Origin: Capillidium heterosporum
Taxonomy: Eukaryota > Entomophthoromycota > Entomophthoromycetes > Entomophthorales > Capillidiaceae
Assembly (NCBI GenBank): GCA_016630905.1
Contig: WBMQ01000001.1
Coordinates: 1 to 64,000 of the forward strand
Length of the DNA: 64,000 nucleotides
Direction of reading: 5' to 3'
In this document: in pieces, positions 52,457-62,173 of the stretch
How positions within the stretch are numbered: the first letter of the stretch is position 1
Layout: every line of letters begins with the position of its first letter
The notes under the pieces: generated by a model
The model's input: only the letters and a program-made list of their open reading frames with translations
Databases searched by the model: none
Told to the model about the DNA's origin: nothing
Program-made: the position numbers and the translations under genes

Positions 52457-53799
52457 TTATTCAGCCGGCAAATCAGTTTGGAGTTCAACAGGGGTGCCTG
52501 TCGAAGCTTCCACTTGGGGTGGATTCCGTTCCGTCTCCACAGCTTTGTTGGGTTGCCACAGGCCGTAACTAGCTCCAGGGTTGGTCTGCCACAGTCGAAC
52601 CGTGCCATCCTCTATTCTCAATATTAGCTACAAAACCTACAAAGAAAAAAGCTACCAGAACCGGAGGCATAGATCTGTCCATCAGGCGAGTAACTGACGT
52701 AGTGGACGGGACCGTGATGCCCTTTATACAACTCCAACTCCTGGCCAGATGCAAAATCGTAGACGCGTAACCACCCATCGGTGTTGTTACTGGTGACAAA
52801 TTTGGTATGTTGTTCGGGTAGCAGAGTAACCGTGTTGACTTGGAAGTCGAGCGCAAAGTTCTTATAGAGTTCCAACCTACAATAAGGCAGTAAAAATAAG
52901 TAAAGTAGAAAATTGTAAAAGTTACTTCTCAATATCCCAAAAGTCGATCTCCTTACCAGCGGTAGCCATTATTACCTTGTTGTCGATTGATTTGTTCATA
53001 CTTGTTAATGTTGTGTTGGAAACCAATGTCTTTATCAACTCTAAACTACGGCTATCCCAGATTCTGATCAAAGCCAATGTTAAAAATGAATCTTACAAAC
53101 TGAATTACCTGACTTGATTATCTTCGCCACTAGAAAAGATGTAGTTTCTTGCGCTGTCGAAAATTAAACTTTTAACAGTACTGCCATGCTGGATGGAAAA
53201 GAGTTCGGTATCGGGTTTGTTCAAATCAAATCCTCTAATCAACTTCTCTTGGCCACCGGTTACGATTTGACTACCTTCTTTGTTGAAGTCGACCGACTTT
53301 ACAATATGTCTGTGTTGGAACGAGTGGACTATCGACCCCGAGTATGCGTCCCAAACGTTACTATTAAAAGTACATTAATATTAAAATCTTATAAAAAGTA
53401 GATTTTTAAACTAAAGCAATAAAATTTACGCTGTGAAATCGGCTGACCCAGTGACGGCCAATGAAGCATCATGGTTCAACTTGGCTGACCAAACGGCACC
53501 TTTGTGGCCTAAAAATGTACCCAACCAGTCACCCGTTTTACCTTCTCTAAGGATGGGCATACCATCTATTTTTCAAGGAATAAAAAGTTAAAAATTATAA
53601 ATAAATACCAGGTACCTTTGCAAGCAGAGATGAGGTAGAAGTTGTCATTTACAATTGGGGAAAATTGAAGTTGAACGACTGGTCGTGTATGCCCCCCACA
53701 AGTTAGGTGGACCTGCTTAGGTGCTTGAATTGTCATATCGGCTGTCAACTTCTCCAGCTCAACTGTACTAGTATTGTCCGCTACTTGGGGGCTTGCCAT
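52457..53799 (-). CDS. STRAP: STRAP/Unrip-like WD40-repeat protein
   Basis: A seven-bladed WD40 scaffold; in animals STRAP binds the SMN complex and TGF-beta receptor signalling proteins. Six exons on the minus strand (53799-53616, 53565-53430, 53360-53109, 53063-52926, 52876-52656, 52611-52457) give 361 residues in frame. Diagnostic wording: [104 protein letters not shown] and SYGLW near the C-terminus. This pattern is that of STRAP and not of its relative eIF3i, which starts with an RPILLxGHERS-type sequence. The start ATG adds a polar 30-residue head. It is divergent from the Ost5 gene 242 bp away. Confidence 0.9.
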
Positions 53800-54041
53800 C
53801 TCGGATATTTGTTTTGTTTTGTTACGTTCTCGTCTAAAGTCTAAGCTCCATTCCTCAACAATTTTCTCTTATAAATTACGTAGCTTCTGAATTGGCTTGC
53901 TATTGGATCCAGGTTCCCGCCTCTGGTTCGCTAATTTTTAAAGCTACGATTTACCAGTCCAATTTCAAGCTGTGATCAAAGTCAAAGCTTGATAAAGTAG
54001 ATTACCAGTTTCAGTCAACTAAAGATATTCGAATATACAAG

Positions 54042-54290
54042 ATGTCAACCTTCACACCACCTATACCAACCCATCTGTTCCCAGCCCTATCCATAGGACT
54101 GTTCTTAGTTGGGTTTGTATTCGCTTCCAGTTTCGGAGTGTAAGTACCTTATACCCTTTATTTTCTAAGATTTCCAATTATTAGATCCACCAAATCGGTT
54201 GGTAAGGAGCTGGTACTGGCAGCTCTAGCTTCCGTAACTTTGGCCTTCTCAACTTTCTTCCTAACCGTTTCTATCGGTCTTTACCCCTAA
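54042..54290 (+). CDS. OST5: Oligosaccharyltransferase subunit Ost5/TMEM258-like
   Basis: A small ER membrane subunit of the N-glycosylating oligosaccharyltransferase. Two exons (54042-54139, 54185-54290) give 67 residues with two membrane helices: FPALSIGLFLVGFVFASSFG and LVLAALASVTLAFSTFFLTV. A short polar loop (STKSVGKE) joins them, and YP ends the chain. Length, two-helix hairpin and the KEL-L-x2-L-AS start of helix 2 fit Ost5/TMEM258. It is too short for most gene finders once split by the intron. It shares an intergenic promoter region with STRAP. Confidence 0.78.
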
Positions 54291-54532
54291 GTATTTTTTG
54301 TAAGGAGACTTTAAAACATTCTAGTAGGCTAACTTTTTTCTTTTTCCTTTTCAGACTTTATATACCGTCTATCTAGTCTACATCAGTCTAATCTATAAAT
54401 TAACCTTTACCATATTTTATACAATGTATTATTTTAATAGTTTCATTTTGATACCTTTGTATTTTTAGAGTTTACAATAGTCAAATTTTCAAAAATAGTA
54501 AAGATGGACAATAATTTATTAAATTTAATAGT

Positions 54533-55477
54533 TTATTTGACTCGACTAGTCATCCACAACATGCAGTGTTTAGCCACACACTTTGTGCCTTTGTCATTCA
54601 ACAAGTCATGCTTCCCATTCTTGTACCACCTTATCGACTTGTCGACGCTATTGCACTTGTCAAATATGAACCTAGCACCTTTAGGGTCGAGATCTGTGTC
54701 TTCTTTACCCTGAACTAATAGAATGGGAATATCAACCATACTGACCTTTAACTTAATGGTGTTGATAGCCTCAATTGCAAAGATGACAACTGAGAGACGC
54801 ACCCCATCTTTATAGTTCAACATATCGTCCTTAAACTCTTTAGTATGGTAAGTTGGATTGGCTTTAGATATAAGATAGCTAGGACGAAATACGTTCATTA
54901 TTCTATATTTTAGAAGTTGCGCCCGAGTCAGACTTTTGAACCCTTTGGGGAAAATAGGTGGAGCTAGCAGGATGACCCCTTTCAACTTCAAGCTCTCTAT
55001 ACGATTCAACTCCTTTATCCGGATACACAAATTTAAAGCTAGCAACGAACCTAACGAGCTACCCATCAGAAAAAAGTTGTCGAACCTGTATTTGGTATGC
55101 AGCGTTTCGATAAAGTGGACCAAGCAACCTAACAAGACATCAAACTTTGGTATACTTCCATGAACCCCCTCACTCCTCCCATGCCCCGGTAGGTCGATCA
55201 AATGTACACGAAGCCCAGAGTCCAAGTGCATCGATACGTTCTTTAAGAACCTAGCGCTATGTTCGGAGTAACCGTGGATGAAGAGTATGTCTCCAGTCGT
55301 CTTTACATCGGATCGTCTATTGAACCAGGTAGTTGTATAGAGCAGTTGGTTTCTGCAAAAGGTAGTATGTACATCTTTGCCGTAGCTTGGGCTCGCCTCC
55401 AGGTATAGTTCGAACCCTGACTTTGGTAAGCTGGCTCGTGCCCAGCTTTTATTTTTAAGCACTTTGGTGAATATCAT
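54533..55477 (-). CDS. Alpha/beta hydrolase, monoacylglycerol lipase-like (Yju3 type)
   Basis: A 314-residue intronless serine hydrolase of the S33/lysophospholipase group, which cleaves monoacylglycerols or similar lipid esters. The oxyanion motif FIHGYSEHSARF (residues 67-78) and DLPGHGRSEGVHG (95-107) are the classic monoacylglycerol lipase pair. The nucleophile elbow is G139-S-S141-L-G143. The likely acid is D260 in VQGKEDTDLD and the likely base H290 in NGKHDLL, so a full triad is present. The cap region around 180-245 has no membrane segment. It converges on Ost5. Confidence 0.87.
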   Translation of the reverse strand: MIFTKVLKNKSWARASLPKSGFELYLEASPSYGKDVHTTFCRNQLLYTTTWFNRRSDVKTTGDILFIHGYSEHSARFLKNVSMHLDSGLRVHLIDLPGHGRSEGVHGSIPKFDVLLGCLVHFIETLHTKYRFDNFFLMGSSLGSLLALNLCIRIKELNRIESLKLKGVILLAPPIFPKGFKSLTRAQLLKYRIMNVFRPSYLISKANPTYHTKEFKDDMLNYKDGVRLSVVIFAIEAINTIKLKVSMVDIPILLVQGKEDTDLDPKGARFIFDKCNSVDKSIRWYKNGKHDLLNDKGTKCVAKHCMLWMTSRVK

Positions 55478-56210
55478 GGTACTGACTTTGTAAAGTGGAC
55501 AGCTTTGGTGATAGATGTGTATTTATAAACGTATACTCGTGCTCGCTATGCGTAATTAAACTTTGATATTGTGGTGCACGGTGTAGAACATGGGTATAGG
55601 AATCATATTGATTCTTTGATTTAATTTCTGATTGCAAGTGAATGTGGTAAATTAGATCAGTTGAAGTCTAATGAAGTAGTGATGCATATTAATTTTCCGG
55701 TTTATCAGGTCGTTAAAGCTCATTTTGTACTGATTAAACGTATATTTACAATCAAAACTTTATTATTGAGGTAATTAAATGATGTACTATCAATAACTAA
55801 ACGCTTTAATCCTGCCCACTACATATATGTATTAGACTTTCTGACGCAAATTAGATAATACATATCCTTCTCTTCTATTATTGAATATCAATTTGATAGT
55901 TGTGTTCTCATAGTTCTATGGAATACATTATGGGAATTCAATAAACTACACATATATCTATAACTGATGTAATCTAATCGAATATTATGATAGGACTAGA
56001 TAGTTTGGCAAAGAAAATAGGCGATAAAGAGCCCGGAATTTTTAATTGAATAATATCCATAACATTGACTTTCGTTTGAACTCCTATAGTAAAAACCAAG
56101 AGGAAAGATCAAAACGTAGTGTTTCTTATATGTAGTTTTATTTAAATAGAACATACCATGCTCCCAATTAGTTGTATATATGTGCAATATTCACAGCGTA
56201 TATAAGCTCT
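55478..56210. other. Intergenic, AT-rich
   Basis: Hydrolase promoter and MAPEG 3' flank. A TATAAA lies about 28 bases upstream of the hydrolase ATG on the minus strand. Nothing else recognised. Confidence 0.5.
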
Positions 56211-56706
56211 TTAGATGGTGAAATCCTCCATGTTGGTGAAGGCATTGTTGGAAGTGGCGAAGGGGACAATGAAGATAGCAAGTTGAGCCAACAGACCAAT
56301 GAACCAGATACCAGTTCGTGCAGCTGAAATATCACACAGGTATAGTGGGACGTAAATAAGTCTCGTAGCAGTGTGGATGAGCGCCAAAATGGATACCGCC
56401 TTCATGTGACCGTTACCAATGATGTTGGCCAAGATAGAGAAACCAAACCAGACGAAGCCTTCCAAGAGATTGATATGGGCGTTGGCAGCTCGGGCGGCAC
56501 ATCCGGTCTAAAATTAAAGAGATTAGTATATGAGCAATCGTATGAAAACTTACCAAGTTAGCGTACTGCTCTCTAGGGTTGGAGTTGTTCATACCACCTT
56601 CGGCTCTACGTTGGGCGTGTCTAATGGGGATGAGGCATAAAACCCACATCAAGAAGATGGCGAAGCAACAGGCGAATTGGATCTTTAAATCAGTCCCGAC
56701 GAACAT
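56211..56706 (-). CDS. MAPEG-family membrane protein
   Basis: Two exons (56706-56554, 56507-56211) give 149 residues with about four membrane helices. The MAPEG superfamily covers membrane glutathione transferases and leukotriene/prostaglandin synthases. The signature is seen as NPREQYANL, then AARAANAHINLLEGFVWFGF (helix 2 with the N-x2-E-F-like block) and late ARTGIWFIGLLAQL. Membership is supported by these positions and the helix layout. A specific enzyme activity cannot be assigned, and many fungal members are uncharacterised. A Y/F in helix 2 replaces some active-site residues, so glutathione use is uncertain. Confidence 0.75.
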
Positions 56707-59275
56707 TTTTGTTGAATTAGTTCAGTAGTTAAGTAAGTTTGTTGAAGTTAAGGTATGAAGCTGATTGTAGTGAGAAGCCTTTCTATATTTATATTGAATT
56801 GATGATCTCAATTTTACCCACAGTTTTGATATTTCCCAGCATTGTAAACGTAGTGGATGGCCAATTACCTTTGTTTGGCACTGGATCGTACTTCCCCACA
56901 CGTTTTCTCCATAAACTCGAGATCTCCTGCAAATTATGTTTGCGGGTATTTGCCGGCAGTAGCTAGTAATTTACAAGTTGTTAAATATAAATTTTTGGTG
57001 GGAGTATACTTTTTCCACACCAAAAGTGTTGGTAAATGCTAGTTTAGATCGAACAGCAACATCTTCTATGGGAGGTATTTGATACTATTTGAATAAATTC
57101 TGAGGTCTCAAGTTCACATTTTACGATTTTGTTAGCAAAACTCCCAAATAGCAATTTAAAAACTGTCTACCATGTAGATGAAATCGGATTCCTGAATCGA
57201 GCTGATGAGTTCATCAAAGATCTAAAGCTGAAGGGTCATTATGAAGGGATCGTAAATGCTAAGCTTATACAAAAACTAGCAATCATTGTAATGCAACTAG
57301 CAACTACATCATAGAGAAAATATACGTATGCTGTGAAAACATAGCTGACTTTCCTATTACATTACTAACTATCAAACTTTTCAATAAATCTTCACTTAAA
57401 CATGGCAAATCTACAAGCAATTAGCACCCATATTTTCGCCCCATAAAGTCATGTAGAGTTTCCACAATCTGTCAAAGTATCCAGTTTACCCCTAACAAAA
57501 ATAAAATTGTCACATTAAAGGTAAAGTTCCCAGGCTCTTGAAGCGTAGAAATACCTTTTACTACTAACCTCAACTTCCCATCCCCAGCACCAGTATATTG
57601 AACACATTACATCAATTTCTATTGAGATTACTTTAAGGGGATTGGAACGGTAAGAGACAATACTCATAAAGGCTCTAAATAGGTGGAGCTGGTATATCAA
57701 CTTTGATAGAATAGGTAGCTGTCCAGCAAGTAGTGCAGGCTGATTACCGATTTAAATTTTGGTAGGTAGTCTGTCTGGGGTCGCAGCTGTTCAATTGACC
57801 ATTTTTATCACTTTGGCTTGACAGAAGCTATAGTATAGATTTAAAATTGATATTTGCACTTTAGAAGCAATATAGTTAAGTTTATAGGGTATATAAGTCA
57901 ATTTCTAGTACTATGCTCAAAGTTTCAGCTGTTATAAATGTATGCATTTACATAATTACTCCAATTACAAACTAATATTTCCCAAATTTGGAAAAGAGAA
58001 TGTCGATTTTGTTGACACATTGCTTCTTCACTTTAAATGAACTAATGCTACATTTATTCTACAATTATAAAAGTATAGGTTTTAAGATGTAGGCATTTAC
58101 TCTATATAATCCTTCGAAGTTTCCTAAAGAACTTGTAAAAACTTTGAAATTAAATGATTTTACAAGGACACTGGTCAAAGTTTACTAATACATATAAGCT
58201 AGCATTTTTATCTTGAAAAAAACCATGGCTAAACAAATATGTAGTAAATATCAGCTCTTTTTACTATGATATACAAATATTTAAAGTTATCATATACTTG
58301 ATCAGTCAGTTTCAAAGCTTTAAGAGGCTCCTGGAGTTGACCGAATTTTCAAGTTATTGAGGATTTAGTATCTTTGATAGTATTAGCTTTGAAAAGTCAT
58401 CTTCTTAAGTTCTATATATCTTTTAAAATGAATTGCTTACAGGTTCAATGTGTTTTTGCAACATTGGTTACCAATTCAAATTACCTAACATACATAGTTT
58501 TAACCTTTATCTGTTTATTAGCTTCAGCTTTCCATTTTTATTATAATACGGCTAAATCTTTTATAACTGCTAGTATTTTCAAAAGCCGGCTTTATATATT
58601 TGATGCTTTCTCTTTAAGACAATGCTCTAGTTGGTGTAGAGAAGGATGCGACTTTGAAGGTAGGAGAACAACTCTAACCATAACTACCTTACCATGATTT
58701 TCAATTACAATTGAAGTTTGTAAAGGATTTATTGTTACTTTAGCAATGAGTTTTGAACTTTTTTATTATATACTAATTGAAAGTCTACATTCTTAGTAAA
58801 AATAGGAACAAAATACACCGGATGCTATTGGCTTGTAAAAAGTAAATATGCTAATCAACTTGATTATGATGCCATATTTTGCCTGTATTTGTGCTGTTAA
58901 GTAACTAGACAACTTTAGGCGGAATTTCTCCAAGCCTTAAAGTAGTTCAATTTCGAGAGCGTATTGTGAAGATAAAAGCAGTAACAAGGAACTTTTGCAA
59001 TATAACATCATTTAAATAGTGTAAAAGGTCACTTACAATATAACTTGTCAATTTCCACTTTGCAGATATGTCTCAAAGTTGAAGTTTGGCCACATCTTTT
59101 GTCCATAATTTGGCCTCCTTGAGCTCTAAATAGGTTTATTACCAAATTTGATCAGGCTGTGGACAAATCAAGCAAACTCAAAAATTTCAATTTCGAACTG
59201 TGGATTGTTCCTACTTCAACACTCAACAAGGATCTTACAACTATCTATAAGTACGATTTCGAAGCTAAGAGCAAG
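56707..59275. other. Intergenic, 2.6 kb, AT-rich
   Basis: No gene supported. Two weak frames were considered: 57129-57314 (no ATG at its start) and a hydrophobic frame from ATG 58429 to 58697. Neither has recognisable content. The region just before 59276 is also open (59159-59275) and could be a 5' exon of the C2 gene. Confidence 0.45.
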
Positions 59276-60408
59276 ATGAATATAGAATTCTCACCCATAG
59301 GTTCACTTAAAATTTCAGTTGGTAAGTTTAATATATCTGATATCTTTGTTAGACTTTGACTTGTAGCATTTACTTTCTAAGCTTTATGTTTTATACTTTC
59401 CTTTTCATTTAATAACTTAAACTATATAGTGGCAGCTAAAGAGCTAGCTAATCGGGATGGCTTTTTCGGTACACGATTCTCTATTTCTATTCCTAACTAC
59501 TATTTCTAAAGGCAAAAACGATGCTTATACCATTGTAAAACTTGGTAAGCAGACTAGCAAAACCAAGATTATATACAACGCCGGTTCCAAGGCCACTTGG
59601 AATGAAGAATTTGCCTAGTAAGTCCTTTTAACCAAGCTCTATAACTAAGTTTACATCGAATAGCCAAATCTATGGTAAAGAAGAACTAGAAATTTTTGTC
59701 TATGATTACGATTCCATTACTTCTGACGACATAATTGGTAAAGTTGAGATCCCCTTAGCCGGTATTATGGAGTTCGGGTTCATCGAGAACTGGTACGAAA
59801 TTAAACACAAGAACAAATTGAGTGGTAAAATTCACTTACGCCTCAGCTTCGTCCCCATCAAGCCTCCTGCTAAACCTAAGCCAGCTGTTAGCCCAACAAA
59901 ATCGTCCACCGCACAGGCACCTAAACCGGGCAGCAAGGTCGGTGCCACCAGCCCCAACCCCTCCCAAAGTTTGAGCCCAGGCTATCCCCCACAGAGCGCT
60001 AACCACGACGGGAGCCAGAGACCCGTTTCTCCAAACCAAAGCTATCCTCCTCAGCAAGCTAACTATCCTCCTCAGACGGCTGGTTATCCACCCCAGAACG
60101 CGTACCCACCGACTAACTCGCCCTATCCTCCCAGTACCAGCCCCTACCCACCCACCAATGCACCTTACCCACCTAATACTTCGGCGTACCCACCCCAGAG
60201 TGCCTACCCACCTACCAACACCCCTTATCCACCTAACAACAGTGGTCCTTACCCACCCAACAACAACGGGCCATACCCTCCTACCAACACACCCTACCCA
60301 CCTACCCAAAGCCCATACCCTCCCAACAATGGTAGCCAACCTCCTCAGAATGCACCCTACCCCCCTAACAACGGCGCCTACCCACCTAAGGCTAACGAGA
60401 AAAGTTAA
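59276..60408 (+). CDS. C2-domain protein with proline-rich PYPP tail
   Basis: Four exons (59276-59321, 59430-59468, 59512-59617, 59664-60408) give 311 residues. Residues 8-125 form one C2 domain: GSLKISVVAAKELANRDG, then KNDAYTIVKLGKQTSKTKII, ATWNEEFAYQIYGKEELEIF, VYDYDSITSDDIIGKVEIPL. The loop aspartates (NRD, KND, YDYD) suit calcium-dependent membrane binding. A lysine/proline linker leads to a low-complexity tail (about 175-305) of YPP units separated by N, T, Q and S. Fungal C2/proline-rich proteins of this plan are usually linked to membrane trafficking or cell-surface roles; the role is not certain. The chosen ATG precedes the first C2 strand; an upstream open stretch could extend it. 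Confidence 0.82.
60040..60390 (+). repeat. Tandem (Y-P-P-x4..5) coding repeat
   Basis: About 20 imperfect units such as YPPTNAPYPPNTSAYPPQSA, C-rich on the plus strand. It creates a long spurious minus-strand frame (59836-60516). Disordered, with possible WW- or SH3-domain binding. Confidence 0.8.
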
Positions 60409-61026
60409 AGTGAATGGGACTGGCACTTTTCTTATAAAACAGAGTTTTATAGCCTTGACATTTACTTGTCTATAATATTTTATATATTTCCTTCTGGCTT
60501 TATCGTTTCGACTCACTTTGTTAAACCAATTGTATCTATTATTTTTAGTTGTGCTCGATTATATTTGCTTACAATTAAACTTTAAAGATACTTGAACTAT
60601 ATATATCAAACATGAAGGGAATAACAAACGATTAATAGATTTAAAGATATGGTTTAAACCATTATAGCTTTTTTGACAAGTAGATATATAAAAATAGTGC
60701 TGTACTGATAAAGTAGTAACTGAAATAAGTTTTTGAAGGTAGTTGCAACCAGGTTACAAATTTCTAAATTATACAGCGGCTTTGAGAAATAAAAGTAGAA
60801 GTAGGTTTACTTGCCAAGATATTGATTTAAAAAATATATATATGCTTATGTGAAATCATTCCAACAAATTTACTATAGCTTGTTGGTATGAACAAACTTA
60901 TTAAATCGTTGTTTATTACAATGTCTATAAAAGTACTAAATCACCTGTGCTAAAAATATATACTAAATAGCAATACAAAATCAATATTATTCCAAATCGC
61001 TTTTATTCAAAGACAAATTAGAAAAC
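60409..61026. other. Convergent intergenic region
   Basis: AT-rich 3' flanks of the C2 gene (+) and the uL30 gene (-). Nothing else recognised. Confidence 0.5.
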
Positions 61027-62173
61027 TTAGTTCATTCTGCGGACCAAGTTGTTGATGCGGTGCTCGCGCTCACCGTTCTCACCACCCTCGATGAAGTGCT
61101 TGGTCTTCTTACCGACCCATCCACCGTTAGGGGAGTTGAGCTTGAAGGGCCACAAGAAGTTGTTGGCCTGCTTGAAGTTGGGACCAACGGTAACAATCTC
61201 GTGGATCAAGTCTTCCATGCAGATGATACCGAAACGGCCTAAAGCCTTCTCGATGACGGCGTTGTCCAAGAGCTGGATACGCTGACCGTTGACCTTACCG
61301 TAACCGCGCTTGTACAACAATTCCTTGACGGTCTTTTGGTTGGGCTCACCGTAGGTGACGTAGGGCTCGACCAACTGCAACATCTGCTTGGTAGCCTTGG
61401 TCAACTTGACAAAGACACCGTTGTTGATCTGGAGGAGACGCAACAACTGGAGGATCTTACGGGGCTTGGGGGCCAACTTGTTGATACCCTTGATACGGAT
61501 AACGAAAGCAAGCTTGGCCTGGGCGGGGACGAAGTAGTGGCCGGCAGCCTTGGCGGCACGCTTGGCGTGGATCAAGCGCTTCTCAGCCGACTTGTACTCG
61601 ACAGCGTGCTTCTTGGCACGGGAACGGTAGAGAGCCATCTTCTTTCTGCGCTCCTACATTAAAAATTAATACCCTTGTCAATCAAATGCAAACTTACAAC
61701 TAAAGCGGCCTTGCGTTCGACCTTCAACTCCTCGGCCGACTTCTGGGCCTTGGCCTCCTTCTTGATGTGGGATTCGGGCTTATCGACTTTGCTGACACTA
61801 TTGATACATTAGTACAGTGTAAGCTTAGCTGGTATCAGCCCATTCAAAACTGGCAATGTTCAAAGAACAAGGAACAGAGTTGACAGCGGCACTTCTACAG
61901 ACACCAAGCTAAAGGTGGCGTTCCATAAGGAACTACAGCATGAAATAGTATTATGGAAATTCTTTTCATAACTGTGCTATAGATAAAAATCTAAAAGACT
62001 ATCGCAGTTGGTTCAAAAACTAGAAGTAGTTGATGAGCTTGATAACTGGATATTTGAAAATAACCACCTAAGCAAATAGCCGTCTAGAAAGACATACTCA
62101 CTGCAACTAAGCTTAACCAATATATGTGCAAATTAAAATATTTGATGGTTGGGACTTACGCTTTAGGAGACAT
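61027..62173 (-). CDS. RPL7: 60S ribosomal protein uL30 (L7)
   Basis: A structural protein of the large ribosomal subunit. Three exons (62173-62160, 61797-61698, 61653-61027) give 246 residues (yeast Rpl7: 244). A lysine-rich head ([20 protein letters not shown]) leads to [16 protein letters not shown] and the core [57 protein letters not shown] and [16 protein letters not shown]. The end is [31 protein letters not shown]. Codon use is strongly C/G-ending compared with all neighbours, as expected for a highly expressed gene. Intron 1 is unusually long for this window. Confidence 0.97.
61798..62159 (-). ncRNA. Long first intron of uL30, possible snoRNA host
   Basis: At 362 nt this intron is several times longer than most others here (35-60 nt). 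Yeast RPL7 introns carry box C/D snoRNAs (snR39, snR59), so a hosted snoRNA is plausible. On the sense strand a D-like CTGA occurs near the 3' end (ATGGGCTGATACC), but I could not find a convincing RTGATGA C box. A TGATGA is present only on the other strand. It is offered as a candidate, not a call. Confidence 0.2.

Noticed and set aside
52457-53799. eIF3i (TIF34) as identity of the WD40 gene
   Set aside because: The start [15 protein letters not shown], the [17 protein letters not shown] block and the SYGLW ending are STRAP features; eIF3i lacks them.
58429-58697. 89-codon frame with an ATG and one hydrophobic segment
   Set aside because: No family content, cysteine/serine-rich ending without pattern, in a 2.6-kb AT-rich gap.
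59836-60516. 226-codon minus-strand frame (W/R/V-rich)
   Set aside because: Antisense of the YPP repeat; composition is forced by the repeat.
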